A stretch of DNA of 64,000 bases from Oceanihabitans gracilariae. Its GTDB lineage: Bacteria; Bacteroidota; Bacteroidia; Flavobacteriales; Flavobacteriaceae. The stretch lies in contig NZ_JBHULM010000011.1 of the NCBI RefSeq assembly GCF_042684485.1, forward strand, positions 1,178,001 to 1,242,000. Direction: 5' to 3'. The position numbers and the translations under genes were made by a program. This document shows, piece by piece, positions 52,692 through 62,917 of the stretch; within the stretch, counting starts at the first letter, position 1, and each line of letters begins with the position of its first letter. The notes under the pieces were generated by a model. That model had not been told where the DNA came from. It did not search any database and saw nothing but the letters and a program-made list of their open reading frames with translations.

Positions 52692-54919
52692 AAAATATAC
52701 TAATTGTAGTGGCGCTTTTTATTAGCCTTTTTAGTCTAGCTCAAAATCAAGAGCAAGAAGACTTAAAAGTAGGATTAGTGTTAAGTGGTGGTGGAGCCAA
52801 AGGTTTTGCACATATTGGCGTGCTAAAGGTTATTGATAGTTTAGGAATTCGTGTAGACTACGTAGCAGGAACTAGTATGGGAGCAATTATAGGTTCTATG
52901 TATGCTTCAGGTTATTCTGGTAAAGAAATAGACTCGATTATTAAATCGGTGAATTTTGATGATCTTATAGGTGATAACCTTCCGCGAAAAGCAAAAACGT
53001 TTTATGAGCGTGATAATTCCGAAAAATATGCTGTAAGTCTTCCTTTTAGAAACTTTAAAGTCAAATTACCAAGAGCATTATCTAGAGGACAAAACATATT
53101 AAGTTTGTTAACCAAGTTAACCTTGCATGTAAGTGATGTAGATGATTTTAGTAAGCTGCCAATTCCGTTTTTTTGTGTAGCTACAGATATTGAAACAGGA
53201 GAAGCGGTGTATTTAGATAAAGGAAGTCTGTCGCAATCTGTTTTGGCAAGTGGTGCCTTTCCTTCCTTATTTCAGCCAGTGAGAATTGACGATAAGGTTT
53301 TAATAGATGGTGGTGTAGTAAATAATTATCCGTTAGATGAGTTAAAGGCTAAAGGAGTAGATCTTATTATAGGTGTAGATGTGCAAGACGACTTAGAAAC
53401 AAGAGATAATTTGCAATCTGCAACTAAAATATTACTTCAAATAAATAATTATAGAACCATTAACGATTTAAAAACCAAGTCTGTAAAAACAGATATTTAT
53501 ATAAAACCAGATATAACAGACTTTAATGTGGTTTCTTTTGACGAAGGAAGAGTTATTATTGATAATGGTGTTGCAGCAACAAACCAGCATGTAGATGCAT
53601 TAAAAGAAGTGGCAGCAAAACAAATAATGAAGAAAAAAGAGCTTCCGCGAATAAAAGCGGTAGATAGTTTAAAAATTACTGGTGTTGTTCTTAATGATTT
53701 AGAAAGATATACAAGAGCCTATGTGCTAGGAAAACTAAAACTTAAGCCTGGCGAAAAAATAAGCTATAGCACTTTTCAAGAAGGTGTAAATAACCTTGCA
53801 GCAACCAATAATTTTGAAAACATAAGCTTTAGTCTTAAACCTTCTACGGAAGAAGAAGGGTATCTTTTGCATCTTAATTTAAGAGAAAGTAGATTAAATA
53901 CTTTGCTTAAAGTAGGTATACATTATGATGATTTATATAAAAGTGGTGTTTTGCTGAATGTAACTCAAAAAAAACTGCTTTTTAATAATGATGTTGCTTC
54001 TTTAGATTTTATTGTAGGTGATAATATTAGGTATAATTTTGATTATTATATAGATAAAGGTTTTTATTGGAGCGTTGGTGTGCATTCTAGATACAATCAA
54101 TTTCAAAAAAATGTAGCTGCCGAAACTATTTTAACACCAGATCAACTGTTGGCAATTAATGTAAATAAAATAGATGTTAAGCTTGCCGATTTTACTAACC
54201 AGCTGTATTTGCAAACCTTATTTAGAAAAGACTTTTCATTAACATTAGGAGCAGAACATAAATACTTGAAAATTAAAACCGAAACCATACTTACAGATGC
54301 GAATCAAGAAGAAACAGCTTTTGATAATAGTAATTATTTAAGCCTTTTCGGAAAATTAAAACTAGACACCTTTGATAATAAGTACTTTCCAAATGAAGGT
54401 GTTTATTTTGATGGCGATTTTCATCTATACTTGTATTCTTCAGATTTTAATGACGACTTTACAGAGTTTTCTATAGGTAAAGCAACTATTGGGTATACTA
54501 AGAGTTTTGGTGATGAATTTACAGTGAATTTAAGTACCGAAGGTGGTTTTAAAATTGGTGAAAATAAAAACAGAACCCTAGATTTTGTAATAGGAGGTTA
54601 TGGCAATAGTTTTATTAATAATTTTGAGTCGTTCTATGGGTATGATTTCTTGTCTTTAGTAGGAAACAGCTATGTAAAAGGAGTTATTAATCTAGACTAC
54701 GAGTTTTATAAAAAGAACCATGTAAATTTTGCTGCAAACTACGCTAATATAGAAGATGGACTTTTTGATTCTGGCGAATGGTTTACTTCTCCAGATTATT
54801 CTGGTTACGCAGTAGGTTATGGTTTAGATACTTTTTTTGGTCCTGTAGAAGCTAAATATTCTTGGTCTCCAGAAACTAAAGAAGGCATGTGGTTTTTTAA
54901 TGTTGGTTTTTGGTTTTAA
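52688..54919 (+). CDS. PlpD-like patatin phospholipase fused to POTRA and outer-membrane barrel
   Basis: A 743-residue protein with a signal peptide (MKNILIVVALFISLFSLAQ). The patatin domain (about 27-315) has the oxyanion motif GGGAKG (34-39), nucleophile Ser63 in AGTSMGA and Asp207 in LIDGGVVNNYP. A POTRA-like segment (about 325-400) and a 16-strand-type Omp85 barrel ending in the aromatic FFNVGFWF follow. This is the type Vd autotransporter (PlpD) arrangement, predicting an outer-membrane lipase. The start overlaps the uvrC stop by 4 bases, indicating translational coupling with a functionally unrelated gene. Confidence 0.92.
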   Translation: MKNILIVVALFISLFSLAQNQEQEDLKVGLVLSGGGAKGFAHIGVLKVIDSLGIRVDYVAGTSMGAIIGSMYASGYSGKEIDSIIKSVNFDDLIGDNLPRKAKTFYERDNSEKYAVSLPFRNFKVKLPRALSRGQNILSLLTKLTLHVSDVDDFSKLPIPFFCVATDIETGEAVYLDKGSLSQSVLASGAFPSLFQPVRIDDKVLIDGGVVNNYPLDELKAKGVDLIIGVDVQDDLETRDNLQSATKILLQINNYRTINDLKTKSVKTDIYIKPDITDFNVVSFDEGRVIIDNGVAATNQHVDALKEVAAKQIMKKKELPRIKAVDSLKITGVVLNDLERYTRAYVLGKLKLKPGEKISYSTFQEGVNNLAATNNFENISFSLKPSTEEEGYLLHLNLRESRLNTLLKVGIHYDDLYKSGVLLNVTQKKLLFNNDVASLDFIVGDNIRYNFDYYIDKGFYWSVGVHSRYNQFQKNVAAETILTPDQLLAINVNKIDVKLADFTNQLYLQTLFRKDFSLTLGAEHKYLKIKTETILTDANQEETAFDNSNYLSLFGKLKLDTFDNKYFPNEGVYFDGDFHLYLYSSDFNDDFTEFSIGKATIGYTKSFGDEFTVNLSTEGGFKIGENKNRTLDFVIGGYGNSFINNFESFYGYDFLSLVGNSYVKGVINLDYEFYKKNHVNFAANYANIEDGLFDSGEWFTSPDYSGYAVGYGLDTFFGPVEAKYSWSPETKEGMWFFNVGFWF

Positions 54920-55165
54920 AAAAAATCTCAAAAATTTTCACGATATTTGTAAAGCATGTAATACCTATAACCAAAACGGAATACCTGAAAACACAGGTTA
55001 ATTAGGTGTTTGTGACTATTAAAAACACAAGTAGAAACCCATGAAACCATTTTGGCAAAACATACTAATTTTTTTAAAATTTCTGCTTAAAAGAAATCCA
55101 GAGTGATAGTGCATTGTTTTATTCCGTTTTAAAAGAAGTATATAATAACTTTAAACTTTAAAAGA

Positions 55166-56323
<1,158 letters not shown>

Positions 56324-56366
56324 TGGTACAGTATATAATCTTCTCATAAAGAAAGAGGAATAAGAA

Positions 56367-56843
56367 ATGAATCAAAATAGATTACCTGCAGATTCTTCTG
56401 CAATGACATTAGGAATTATAGCTATAGTTATTTTGTTTTTAGGATGCTGCTGTGGTTTGTTTTCTATCGTTTCTGTAGTTTTAAGTATCATAGGTTTGGT
56501 TTCGGCCAACAAAAGCTTAAGGTTGTTTAGTGAAAATACAGAAGTGTATTCTAGTCTTAGTTATACCAATGTAAAAAATGCTAAAGTTTTAAATATTATA
56601 GCATTAGTCTTAAGCGCAATGGTAACCCTGTTATATCTTGCGTATTTTATGATTTACGGTGTATTACTTACTACCATACTCATGGATGCTTATGAAGAAA
56701 ACGGTAATGATTCTTATTATGAATGGGAAAACGATTCCTTATATTATGAAGAAGACGATATGTTTGAGATAGAGAGTGATTCTATAATTATAGACTCTAT
56801 ATCCATAAGAAAATATAAAGAAATAGTCAACACACAATATTAA
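56367..56843 (+). CDS. CCC-motif membrane protein
   Basis: A 158-residue protein with two hydrophobic regions (about 13-46 and 70-98) and the three-cysteine motif GCCCGLFSIVSVVLSIIGL at the end of the first, characteristic of flavobacterial 'CCC motif' (DUF4190-like) membrane proteins of unknown function. The C-terminal 55 residues are acidic and Tyr/Asp-rich. It is inserted between hmgA (43 bases) and hpd (6 bases), so it is cotranscribed with tyrosine-degradation genes, although no mechanistic link is evident. Confidence 0.78.
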   Translation: MNQNRLPADSSAMTLGIIAIVILFLGCCCGLFSIVSVVLSIIGLVSANKSLRLFSENTEVYSSLSYTNVKNAKVLNIIALVLSAMVTLLYLAYFMIYGVLLTTILMDAYEENGNDSYYEWENDSLYYEEDDMFEIESDSIIIDSISIRKYKEIVNTQY

Positions 56844-56849
56844 AATATT

Positions 56850-58010
56850 ATGGCAAAAGAAATAAAATCAGTAAACTACGGTTTAGAAAAAATATTTGAA
56901 GGAGCACAAGATTTCCTTCCGCTTTTAGGAACAGATTATGTAGAGTTTTATGTTGGTAATGCAAAACAAGCAGCACACTTTTATAAAACAGCATTTGGTT
57001 TTCAATCACATGCATACAGAGGTTTAGAAACAGGGTCTACAGACTCGGTTAGTTATGTGTTAACACAAGACAAAATAAAATTAATGCTAACGACGCCTTT
57101 AAATAGCAAATCACCAATAAACGATCATATTGTAAAACATGGTGATGGTGTAAAAATAGTAGCGCTTTGGGTAGAAGATGCAAGACAAGCGTATAAAGAA
57201 ACCACATCAAGAGGTGCTAAATCTTATATGGAGCCAACTGTAGAAAAAGATGAGCATGGTGAAGTAGTAAGAGCAGGAATTTATACCTATGGTGAAACAG
57301 TGCATATGTTTGTAGAGCGTAAAAATTATAATGGTGCATTTTTACCAGGTTTCCAAAAATGGGAATCCGATTACAATCCGCCAACAGCAGGTTTAAAATA
57401 CATTGATCATATGGTTGGTAATGTAGGTTGGAACCAAATGGATGTTTGGGTAAAATGGTACGAAGATGTTATGGGGTTTGAAAACTTTTTATCTTTTGAT
57501 GATAAACAAATTCATACCGAATACTCTGCATTAATGAGTAAAGTAATGTCTAATGGTAACGGAAGAATTAAATTTCCAATAAACGAGCCAGCAGAAGGTA
57601 AAAAACGCTCGCAAATTGAAGAATATTTAGATTTTTACGAAGGAGCAGGAGTGCAACATATAGCAGTTGCTACAGATGATATTATTAAAACCGTTTCGCA
57701 ATTAAGAGCAAACGGAGTAGAATTTTTATCTACACCACCAGAAGAATATTATAAAGCAGTACCAGGCAGATTAGAAGAATTTAGTCATGAGTTAAGAGAA
57801 GATATTGAAAAGCTAAAAGGCCTAGGTATCATGATTGATGCAGATGAAGAAGGCTACTTATTACAAATATTTACCAAACCAGTAGAAGATAGACCAACTT
57901 TGTTTTTTGAAATTATTCAAAGAATGGGAGCTAAAGGTTTTGGTGCAGGAAACTTTAAAGCCCTTTTTGAGTCTATCGAAAGAGAGCAGGCTAAAAGAGG
58001 TACACTATAA
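56850..58010 (+). CDS. hpd: 4-hydroxyphenylpyruvate dioxygenase
   Basis: A 386-residue vicinal-oxygen-chelate enzyme that turns 4-hydroxyphenylpyruvate into homogentisate, the substrate of the upstream hmgA product. The two VOC domains are clear. Iron ligands are His187 (KYIDHMVGNV), His270 (GAGVQHIAVATDDI) and Glu354 (TLFFEIIQRMGAKGFGAGNFKALFESIE). The C-terminal helix closing the active site is intact. A terminator follows. Confidence 0.96.
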   Translation: MAKEIKSVNYGLEKIFEGAQDFLPLLGTDYVEFYVGNAKQAAHFYKTAFGFQSHAYRGLETGSTDSVSYVLTQDKIKLMLTTPLNSKSPINDHIVKHGDGVKIVALWVEDARQAYKETTSRGAKSYMEPTVEKDEHGEVVRAGIYTYGETVHMFVERKNYNGAFLPGFQKWESDYNPPTAGLKYIDHMVGNVGWNQMDVWVKWYEDVMGFENFLSFDDKQIHTEYSALMSKVMSNGNGRIKFPINEPAEGKKRSQIEEYLDFYEGAGVQHIAVATDDIIKTVSQLRANGVEFLSTPPEEYYKAVPGRLEEFSHELREDIEKLKGLGIMIDADEEGYLLQIFTKPVEDRPTLFFEIIQRMGAKGFGAGNFKALFESIEREQAKRGTL

Positions 58011-58035
58011 CAATTATTTAACATGCAGTACATTA

Positions 58036-58070
58036 AAAACTCTAACAATTATACGCTTAGAGTTTTTTTT
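58036..58070 (+). terminator. Terminator of hmgA-hpd operon
   Basis: An AAAACTCTAA/TTAGAGTTTT stem with an 11-base loop and eight-base T-run, 25 bases after the hpd stop codon. Confidence 0.85.
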
Positions 58071-58159
58071 GTTTTATACTTTTGGAATAGTAATTGTAAT
58101 TATTAAAACTTAATAATATTTTTTAAGAATAAAAGTTACAGATTCAATTACAACCAACT

Positions 58160-58942
58160 ATGAAAAATATACTATTTATATTAATAACAGTTTTAGCAAT
58201 AAGCAACACGTTTGCTCAGCAAGAAAGTGCTTTTCAAGAAGGAGAATGGTTTCGGTTTGAAATGAGTTATAGTGGTTTCTTTAAAGCAGGAAACGCTACA
58301 CTTGCAGTTAAAAACAGTTCGGTTAAAGGGAAACCAGTATATCACGTAGTTGGTAAAGGTTGGACAACAGGAGCCATTAAATGGTTTTTTAAAGTAAAAG
58401 ATAGGTATGAAAGCTATTTTGATAAAACTACCTTATTGCCTTATAAATTTATTAGAAATATTGATGAAGGTGGTCACACTAAAGACATAGAAATAGAGTT
58501 TGATCAACAAAACAATAAAGCACATGTTCACAACAAGAAGAAAAAAAAGAGAATTGTTGTAGACACTAAGCCAAATGTACAAGACATGGTTTCTATGTAT
58601 TATTATTTAAGAAATAAAATAGAAATTGAAAACTTAAAGCCAGGAGACGAAATACAAACAGATATGTTTTTTGATGAAGAAAATTATGGCTTTAAATTAA
58701 AGTATCTAGGGGAAGAAACTATTGAAACCGAATTTGGCGAAGTAAAAACCGTAAAATTTAGACCATATGTTATGGCAGGACGTGTCTTTAAAGAAGAAGA
58801 AAGTTTAACACTTTGGGTTTCAAAAGACAAAAATAAAGTACCTTTACGTATCAAGGCAGATCTTGCTGTAGGTTCGCTTAGAGCAGATTTAAACGCCTTT
58901 AAAGGTTTAAAACACCCTTTTAATATTATTACTAAAAATTAA
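58160..58942 (+). CDS. DUF3108-family exported protein
   Basis: A 260-residue protein with a signal peptide (MKNILFILITVLAISNTFA). The body (GEWFRFEMSYSGFFKAGNATL.., KVKDRYESYFDKTTLLPYKFIR.., VQDMVSMYYYLRN.., LTLWVSKDKNKVPLRIKADLAVGSLRADL) is the DUF3108 beta fold, possibly a lipid- or ligand-binding periplasmic barrel. Function unknown. Its stop codon shares one base with the start of the tryptophan dioxygenase gene (TAATG), so the two are translationally coupled. Confidence 0.87.
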   Translation: MKNILFILITVLAISNTFAQQESAFQEGEWFRFEMSYSGFFKAGNATLAVKNSSVKGKPVYHVVGKGWTTGAIKWFFKVKDRYESYFDKTTLLPYKFIRNIDEGGHTKDIEIEFDQQNNKAHVHNKKKKKRIVVDTKPNVQDMVSMYYYLRNKIEIENLKPGDEIQTDMFFDEENYGFKLKYLGEETIETEFGEVKTVKFRPYVMAGRVFKEEESLTLWVSKDKNKVPLRIKADLAVGSLRADLNAFKGLKHPFNIITKN

Positions 58943-59859
58943 TGAATAAAGATATAACCAACCAACTCAAAGAAAAATTTGATAATATTGGCCAAGATTT
59001 AGAGGTACACTTACAAGGATTATTATATAGTAAACCTATAAATTATTGGGACTATATTCAAACAGATGCTTTGCTAGATTTACAAACGCAACGCTCTGTT
59101 TTACCAGATGAAATGGTGTTTATTATGTATCATCAAATTAACGAGTTGTTGTTTAAAATGATACTTTGGGAAATAGACCAAGTAGCAAAAAAGGAAGATA
59201 TTGATGCTGCGTTTTTTTCTGAAAAAATTATGCGTATCAGTCGTTATTTTGATATGCTTACCTCTTCGTTTACTATCATGAAAGATGGTATGGATGTAGA
59301 GCAATACAATAAGTTTAGAAACACCTTAACTCCAGCAAGCGGATTTCAAAGTGCACAATATCGTAAAATTGAATTTGCGTCTACAGAACTTATAAATCTT
59401 ATTGATAATAGATTTAGAGAAACCATAGATAGAAATACCTCTTATGAGCATGCTTTTGACCATTTATATTGGCAAGCAGCAGGAAAAGACTATAAAACTG
59501 GCAAAAAAAGCTATTTATTAACAGTTTTTGAAGAAAAATATAAAGACGAATTTCTTAGATTTGCGCAATTCTATAATACACATAATTTGTGGACAAAATT
59601 CAAAGAACTCCCAAATCATGTTAAAGAAGATCAAAAATTAATAGATGCCATGCGTCATTATGACCATACTGTAAATATTAAATGGGTTATGGCTCATTAT
59701 AATACTGCAAACCACTACCTTAATATTGGTGGAAAAACAGCAGAAGCAACAGGAGGAAGTGAATGGGTAAAATACATGCATCCTAAATACCAAAGAAGAA
59801 TATTTTTTCCAGAACTATGGAGCGAGCAAGAATTAAAAGATTGGGGAAAAAATGCCTAG
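58942..59859 (+). CDS. kynA: Tryptophan 2,3-dioxygenase
   Basis: A 305-residue heme enzyme that begins the kynurenine pathway by oxidising tryptophan to N-formylkynurenine. Family signatures include INYWDYIQTDALLDLQ, MYHQINELLFKMILWEID (with the distal-pocket residues), TLTPASGFQSAQYRKIE, and the C-terminal HYNTANHYLNIGGKTAEATGGSEW..YM with the proximal heme His region. Cotranscribed with the DUF3108 gene. The next gene begins inside its last 43 bases. Confidence 0.96.
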   Translation: MNKDITNQLKEKFDNIGQDLEVHLQGLLYSKPINYWDYIQTDALLDLQTQRSVLPDEMVFIMYHQINELLFKMILWEIDQVAKKEDIDAAFFSEKIMRISRYFDMLTSSFTIMKDGMDVEQYNKFRNTLTPASGFQSAQYRKIEFASTELINLIDNRFRETIDRNTSYEHAFDHLYWQAAGKDYKTGKKSYLLTVFEEKYKDEFLRFAQFYNTHNLWTKFKELPNHVKEDQKLIDAMRHYDHTVNIKWVMAHYNTANHYLNIGGKTAEATGGSEWVKYMHPKYQRRIFFPELWSEQELKDWGKNA

Positions 59860-61121
59860 TAGCATTTGCAACTATAAGTTTATTTTATAGCTGTAAAGAC
59901 GAACCTAAAGAAGTTATTTCAGAAGAAATAGCCATTGTAGAACCAGAAGAAACCATAGAGTTTGGTTTTAACCTAGATGACTATGTGGTTAAAAGAGATA
60001 CTATTCAAAAAGGAGATAGCTTTGGGCAAATATTAGAACGAAATAATATTGGCTATCCAGACATTTTTCAAATAGCAGAAGTTGCAAAAGATACTTTTGA
60101 TATAAGAAAACTACAAGTTGGTAAACCTTATACACTTCTATGTACAAAAGGTGATTCTCTTGAAAAGCCAAGATGTTTTATTTATCAACCTAATAAAGAA
60201 GAATACGTAGTCATTAATTTTCAAGACTCTATTCACGCGTATACAAGCAAAAAACCGATAACATTTGTTGAAAAAGAAGTAGCAGGTGTTATAACTTCTA
60301 ACATTTCTGAAGCATTAGACAATCAAAACGTAAGTGTGCGTTTAGCCTATAAATTAGCCGATGAAATTTATCCTTGGACTATAGATTTTAGACGTCTTCA
60401 AAAAGGAGATCGTTTTAAAGTAATTTATACAGATAAATATATTGATGATAGTATATATGCAGGTGTAGCAGATGTTAAAGCTGCTTACTTTGAACATAAT
60501 AACGAACCTTTTTATGCTTTTCAATTTGAAACCGATAGCCTAACAGGAATTACCGATTATTTCAATGAAGAAGCCAAAAACTTACGTCGTGCCTTTTTAC
60601 AAGCACCTGTTAAGTTTAGCCGTATTTCATCTCGCTACAACTTAAAAAGACGTATTGCTTATTATGGCAATAAAATTCGTCCGCATAGAGGAACCGATTT
60701 TGCAGCACCTATTGGTACACCAATTCTTGCAACAGCAAACGGAACAGTTATAGAATCTACCAGACGTGGTGGTAATGGTAAATTTGTAAAAATAAGACAC
60801 AATGCTACCTACCAAACGCAATACCTTCACATGAAAGCACAAAATGTTAAAAAAGGAGATTTTGTAAAACAAGGAGATGTTATTGGTTGGATTGGTATGA
60901 CAGGAAATACAGGAGGACCTCACGTATGTTATCGTTTCTGGAAAAATGGTAAAGAAGTAGATCCTTTTAAACAAAAACTACCAGAAGCAGAACCTATTTC
61001 AGATAGTTTAAAAGCAGAATATCTAGAATTTATCAAACCGCTTAAAGGGCAGTTAGACAATATTCAATATAAAGCAGAACCTTTAGAAGATATTATAATA
61101 GATACTAATTTAATTTCATAA
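59817..61121 (+). CDS. M23-family peptidase lipoprotein (variant active site)
   Basis: A 434-residue protein. From the ATG at 59817 there is a basic N-region (MERARIKRLGKK) and a lipoprotein signal with lipobox FYSC (Cys26); this start overlaps the tryptophan dioxygenase gene by 43 bases. A TTG at 59842 is the main alternative. A LysM/OapA-like region (about 55-140, VVKRDTIQKGDSFGQILERN) precedes the M23 LytM domain (about 275-390). Metal-site motifs are HRGTDFAAP (His290, Asp294) and YLHM, but the usual HLH reads HVC (369-371), with Cys in place of the second histidine. It could be a zinc peptidase with a Cys ligand or a non-catalytic cell-wall regulator. pgi follows 15 bases later. Confidence 0.88.
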   Translation: MERARIKRLGKKCLVAFATISLFYSCKDEPKEVISEEIAIVEPEETIEFGFNLDDYVVKRDTIQKGDSFGQILERNNIGYPDIFQIAEVAKDTFDIRKLQVGKPYTLLCTKGDSLEKPRCFIYQPNKEEYVVINFQDSIHAYTSKKPITFVEKEVAGVITSNISEALDNQNVSVRLAYKLADEIYPWTIDFRRLQKGDRFKVIYTDKYIDDSIYAGVADVKAAYFEHNNEPFYAFQFETDSLTGITDYFNEEAKNLRRAFLQAPVKFSRISSRYNLKRRIAYYGNKIRPHRGTDFAAPIGTPILATANGTVIESTRRGGNGKFVKIRHNATYQTQYLHMKAQNVKKGDFVKQGDVIGWIGMTGNTGGPHVCYRFWKNGKEVDPFKQKLPEAEPISDSLKAEYLEFIKPLKGQLDNIQYKAEPLEDIIIDTNLIS

Positions 61122-61136
61122 GAAAACAACTAGACT

Positions 61137-62759
61137 ATGGCTATACCAAAAATGGACCCAACAAGTACTAAAGCTTGGAAAAATCTTGAAGCACATTTTA
61201 ATAAAATGCAAGATGTTGAAATGAAAAATTTATTTGCTCAAGACGAAAAAAGAGCAGAAAAGTTTACCATTTCTTGGGAAGATTTTTATGTAGATTTTTC
61301 TAAAAACCGAATCACTGAAGAAACATTTAAATTGTTGTTACAGTTAGCAGATGAGGTACAATTAAAAGAAGCCATGCAAGCGTATTTTTCTGGTGAAGTT
61401 ATAAACGAAACCGAAAAAAGAGAAGTGCTGCACACTGCTTTAAGAGCGCCAAAAGACGCAGATATAAAAGTAGAAGGTGTTAGTGTAATGCCAGAAATAT
61501 TTTCGGTAAAACAAAAAATAAAAGATTTTTCTGAAGCTGTTATTTCAGGAAATAAAAAAGGGTTTACAAACAAAGCTTTTACAGATGTTGTAAATATTGG
61601 TATTGGTGGTTCAGACCTTGGTCCTGCAATGGTAGTAGATTCATTACAGTTTTATAAAAACCAACTAACCACACATTTTGTTAGTAATGTAGATGGAGAT
61701 CATGTAAATGAAGTAATTAAAAAGCTTGACCCAGAAACTACCTTGTTTGTAATTGTTTCTAAAACCTTTACAACCCAAGAAACCTTATCTAATGCAACTA
61801 CAATAAAAAAATGGTTTTTAAAAAGTGCAAAACAAGAAGATATTGCTAAGCATTTTGTGGCAGTTTCTACTAATCTAGAAAAGGTTCAAGATTTTGGTGT
61901 AGATGCCAATAATATTTTTCCAATGTGGAACTGGGTTGGAGGTCGTTTTTCACTTTGGAGTGCTGTTGGCTTAACCATAAGCTTAGCAGTAGGAAATGAA
62001 AATTTTGAAAAACTACTTCTAGGTGCTAATAAAATGGATACCCATTTTAAAACCGAAGATTTTAAAAGTAATATTCCGGTTGTACTAGCATTAATTAGTG
62101 TTTGGTATAATAACTTTTTTAATGCAGAAAGTGAAGCTGTTATTCCGTATTCACAATACCTAAACCAATTTGCTACCTATTTACAACAAGGTATTATGGA
62201 GAGCAACGGGAAAAGTGTAGACAGAAACGGAAAACCAATAAGCTACCAAACAGGTACTATTATTTGGGGAGAACCAGGAACCAACGCTCAACATGCATTT
62301 TTTCAGCTAATACACCAAGGAACAAAATTAATACCAGCAGATTTTATAGGTTTTGCAGAGTCTTTACATGGTAATAAAGAGCATCAAGACAAATTAATGT
62401 CTAACTTCTTTGCGCAAACAGAAGCGCTTTTAAACGGAAAAGACGCAAACCAAGTAATAGCAGAAGGTACCGAAGAAACACTAGTTCCTTTTAAAGTGTT
62501 TGCAGGTAATAAGCCAACCAATACTATTTTTATCAATAAACTATCACCAGAAAGTTTAGGAAAACTTATTGCTATGTATGAGCATAAGATATTTGTTCAA
62601 GGTGTAATCTGGAATATATTTAGTTATGATCAGTTTGGTGTAGAGCTTGGTAAGCAACTTGCTGGAAAAATATTAAAAGAGTTTGAAAAAGATAGTTTTA
62701 CTAATCATGACTCTTCTACCTTAAATTTGTTAAAGCATTATAAAAATTTAACAAAATAA
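61137..62759 (+). CDS. pgi: Glucose-6-phosphate isomerase
   Basis: A 540-residue glycolytic enzyme interconverting glucose-6-phosphate and fructose-6-phosphate. It carries the family motifs NIGIGGSDLGPAMV, VSKTFTTQETLSNA, the signature WVGGRFSLWSAVGLTI, MESNGKSVDRNG with the catalytic Glu, and FAESLHGNKEHQD with the catalytic His region, plus the C-terminal GKQLAGKIL Lys. Normal length. Probably the last gene of the DUF3108-kynA-M23-pgi unit. No clear terminator was seen in the 158 bases downstream. Confidence 0.98.
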   Translation: MAIPKMDPTSTKAWKNLEAHFNKMQDVEMKNLFAQDEKRAEKFTISWEDFYVDFSKNRITEETFKLLLQLADEVQLKEAMQAYFSGEVINETEKREVLHTALRAPKDADIKVEGVSVMPEIFSVKQKIKDFSEAVISGNKKGFTNKAFTDVVNIGIGGSDLGPAMVVDSLQFYKNQLTTHFVSNVDGDHVNEVIKKLDPETTLFVIVSKTFTTQETLSNATTIKKWFLKSAKQEDIAKHFVAVSTNLEKVQDFGVDANNIFPMWNWVGGRFSLWSAVGLTISLAVGNENFEKLLLGANKMDTHFKTEDFKSNIPVVLALISVWYNNFFNAESEAVIPYSQYLNQFATYLQQGIMESNGKSVDRNGKPISYQTGTIIWGEPGTNAQHAFFQLIHQGTKLIPADFIGFAESLHGNKEHQDKLMSNFFAQTEALLNGKDANQVIAEGTEETLVPFKVFAGNKPTNTIFINKLSPESLGKLIAMYEHKIFVQGVIWNIFSYDQFGVELGKQLAGKILKEFEKDSFTNHDSSTLNLLKHYKNLTK

Positions 62760-62879
62760 TTGTTAAAAAGATTGTTTATAGCTTTTTTATACTCAAAATA
62801 AACACTTTAACAATTTTTATTAAATTGAGGGTTGAAAAATTTGTTAACGTTTAGTTAATGTTAAACCATTAATTAGATG

Positions 62880-62887
62880 TAATTTTG
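62880..62887 (+). promoter_or_regulatory. Promoter of the right-edge TonB receptor
   Basis: TAATTTTG is an exact TAnnTTTG -7 box, 30 bases before the ATG at 62918. Upstream, GTTAACG/GTTAATG repeats (from 62843) could be a regulator site. Confidence 0.6.
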
Positions 62888-62917
62888 CAAAAAATTAAAC
62901 CAATCTTATTTAATAAA

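Noticed and set aside
54920..55165. Possible small gene in the 246-base gap before hmgA
   Set aside because: Only very short frames without a family motif or ribosome site; ATATTTGTAA near 54950 resembles a -7 box but has the wrong register.
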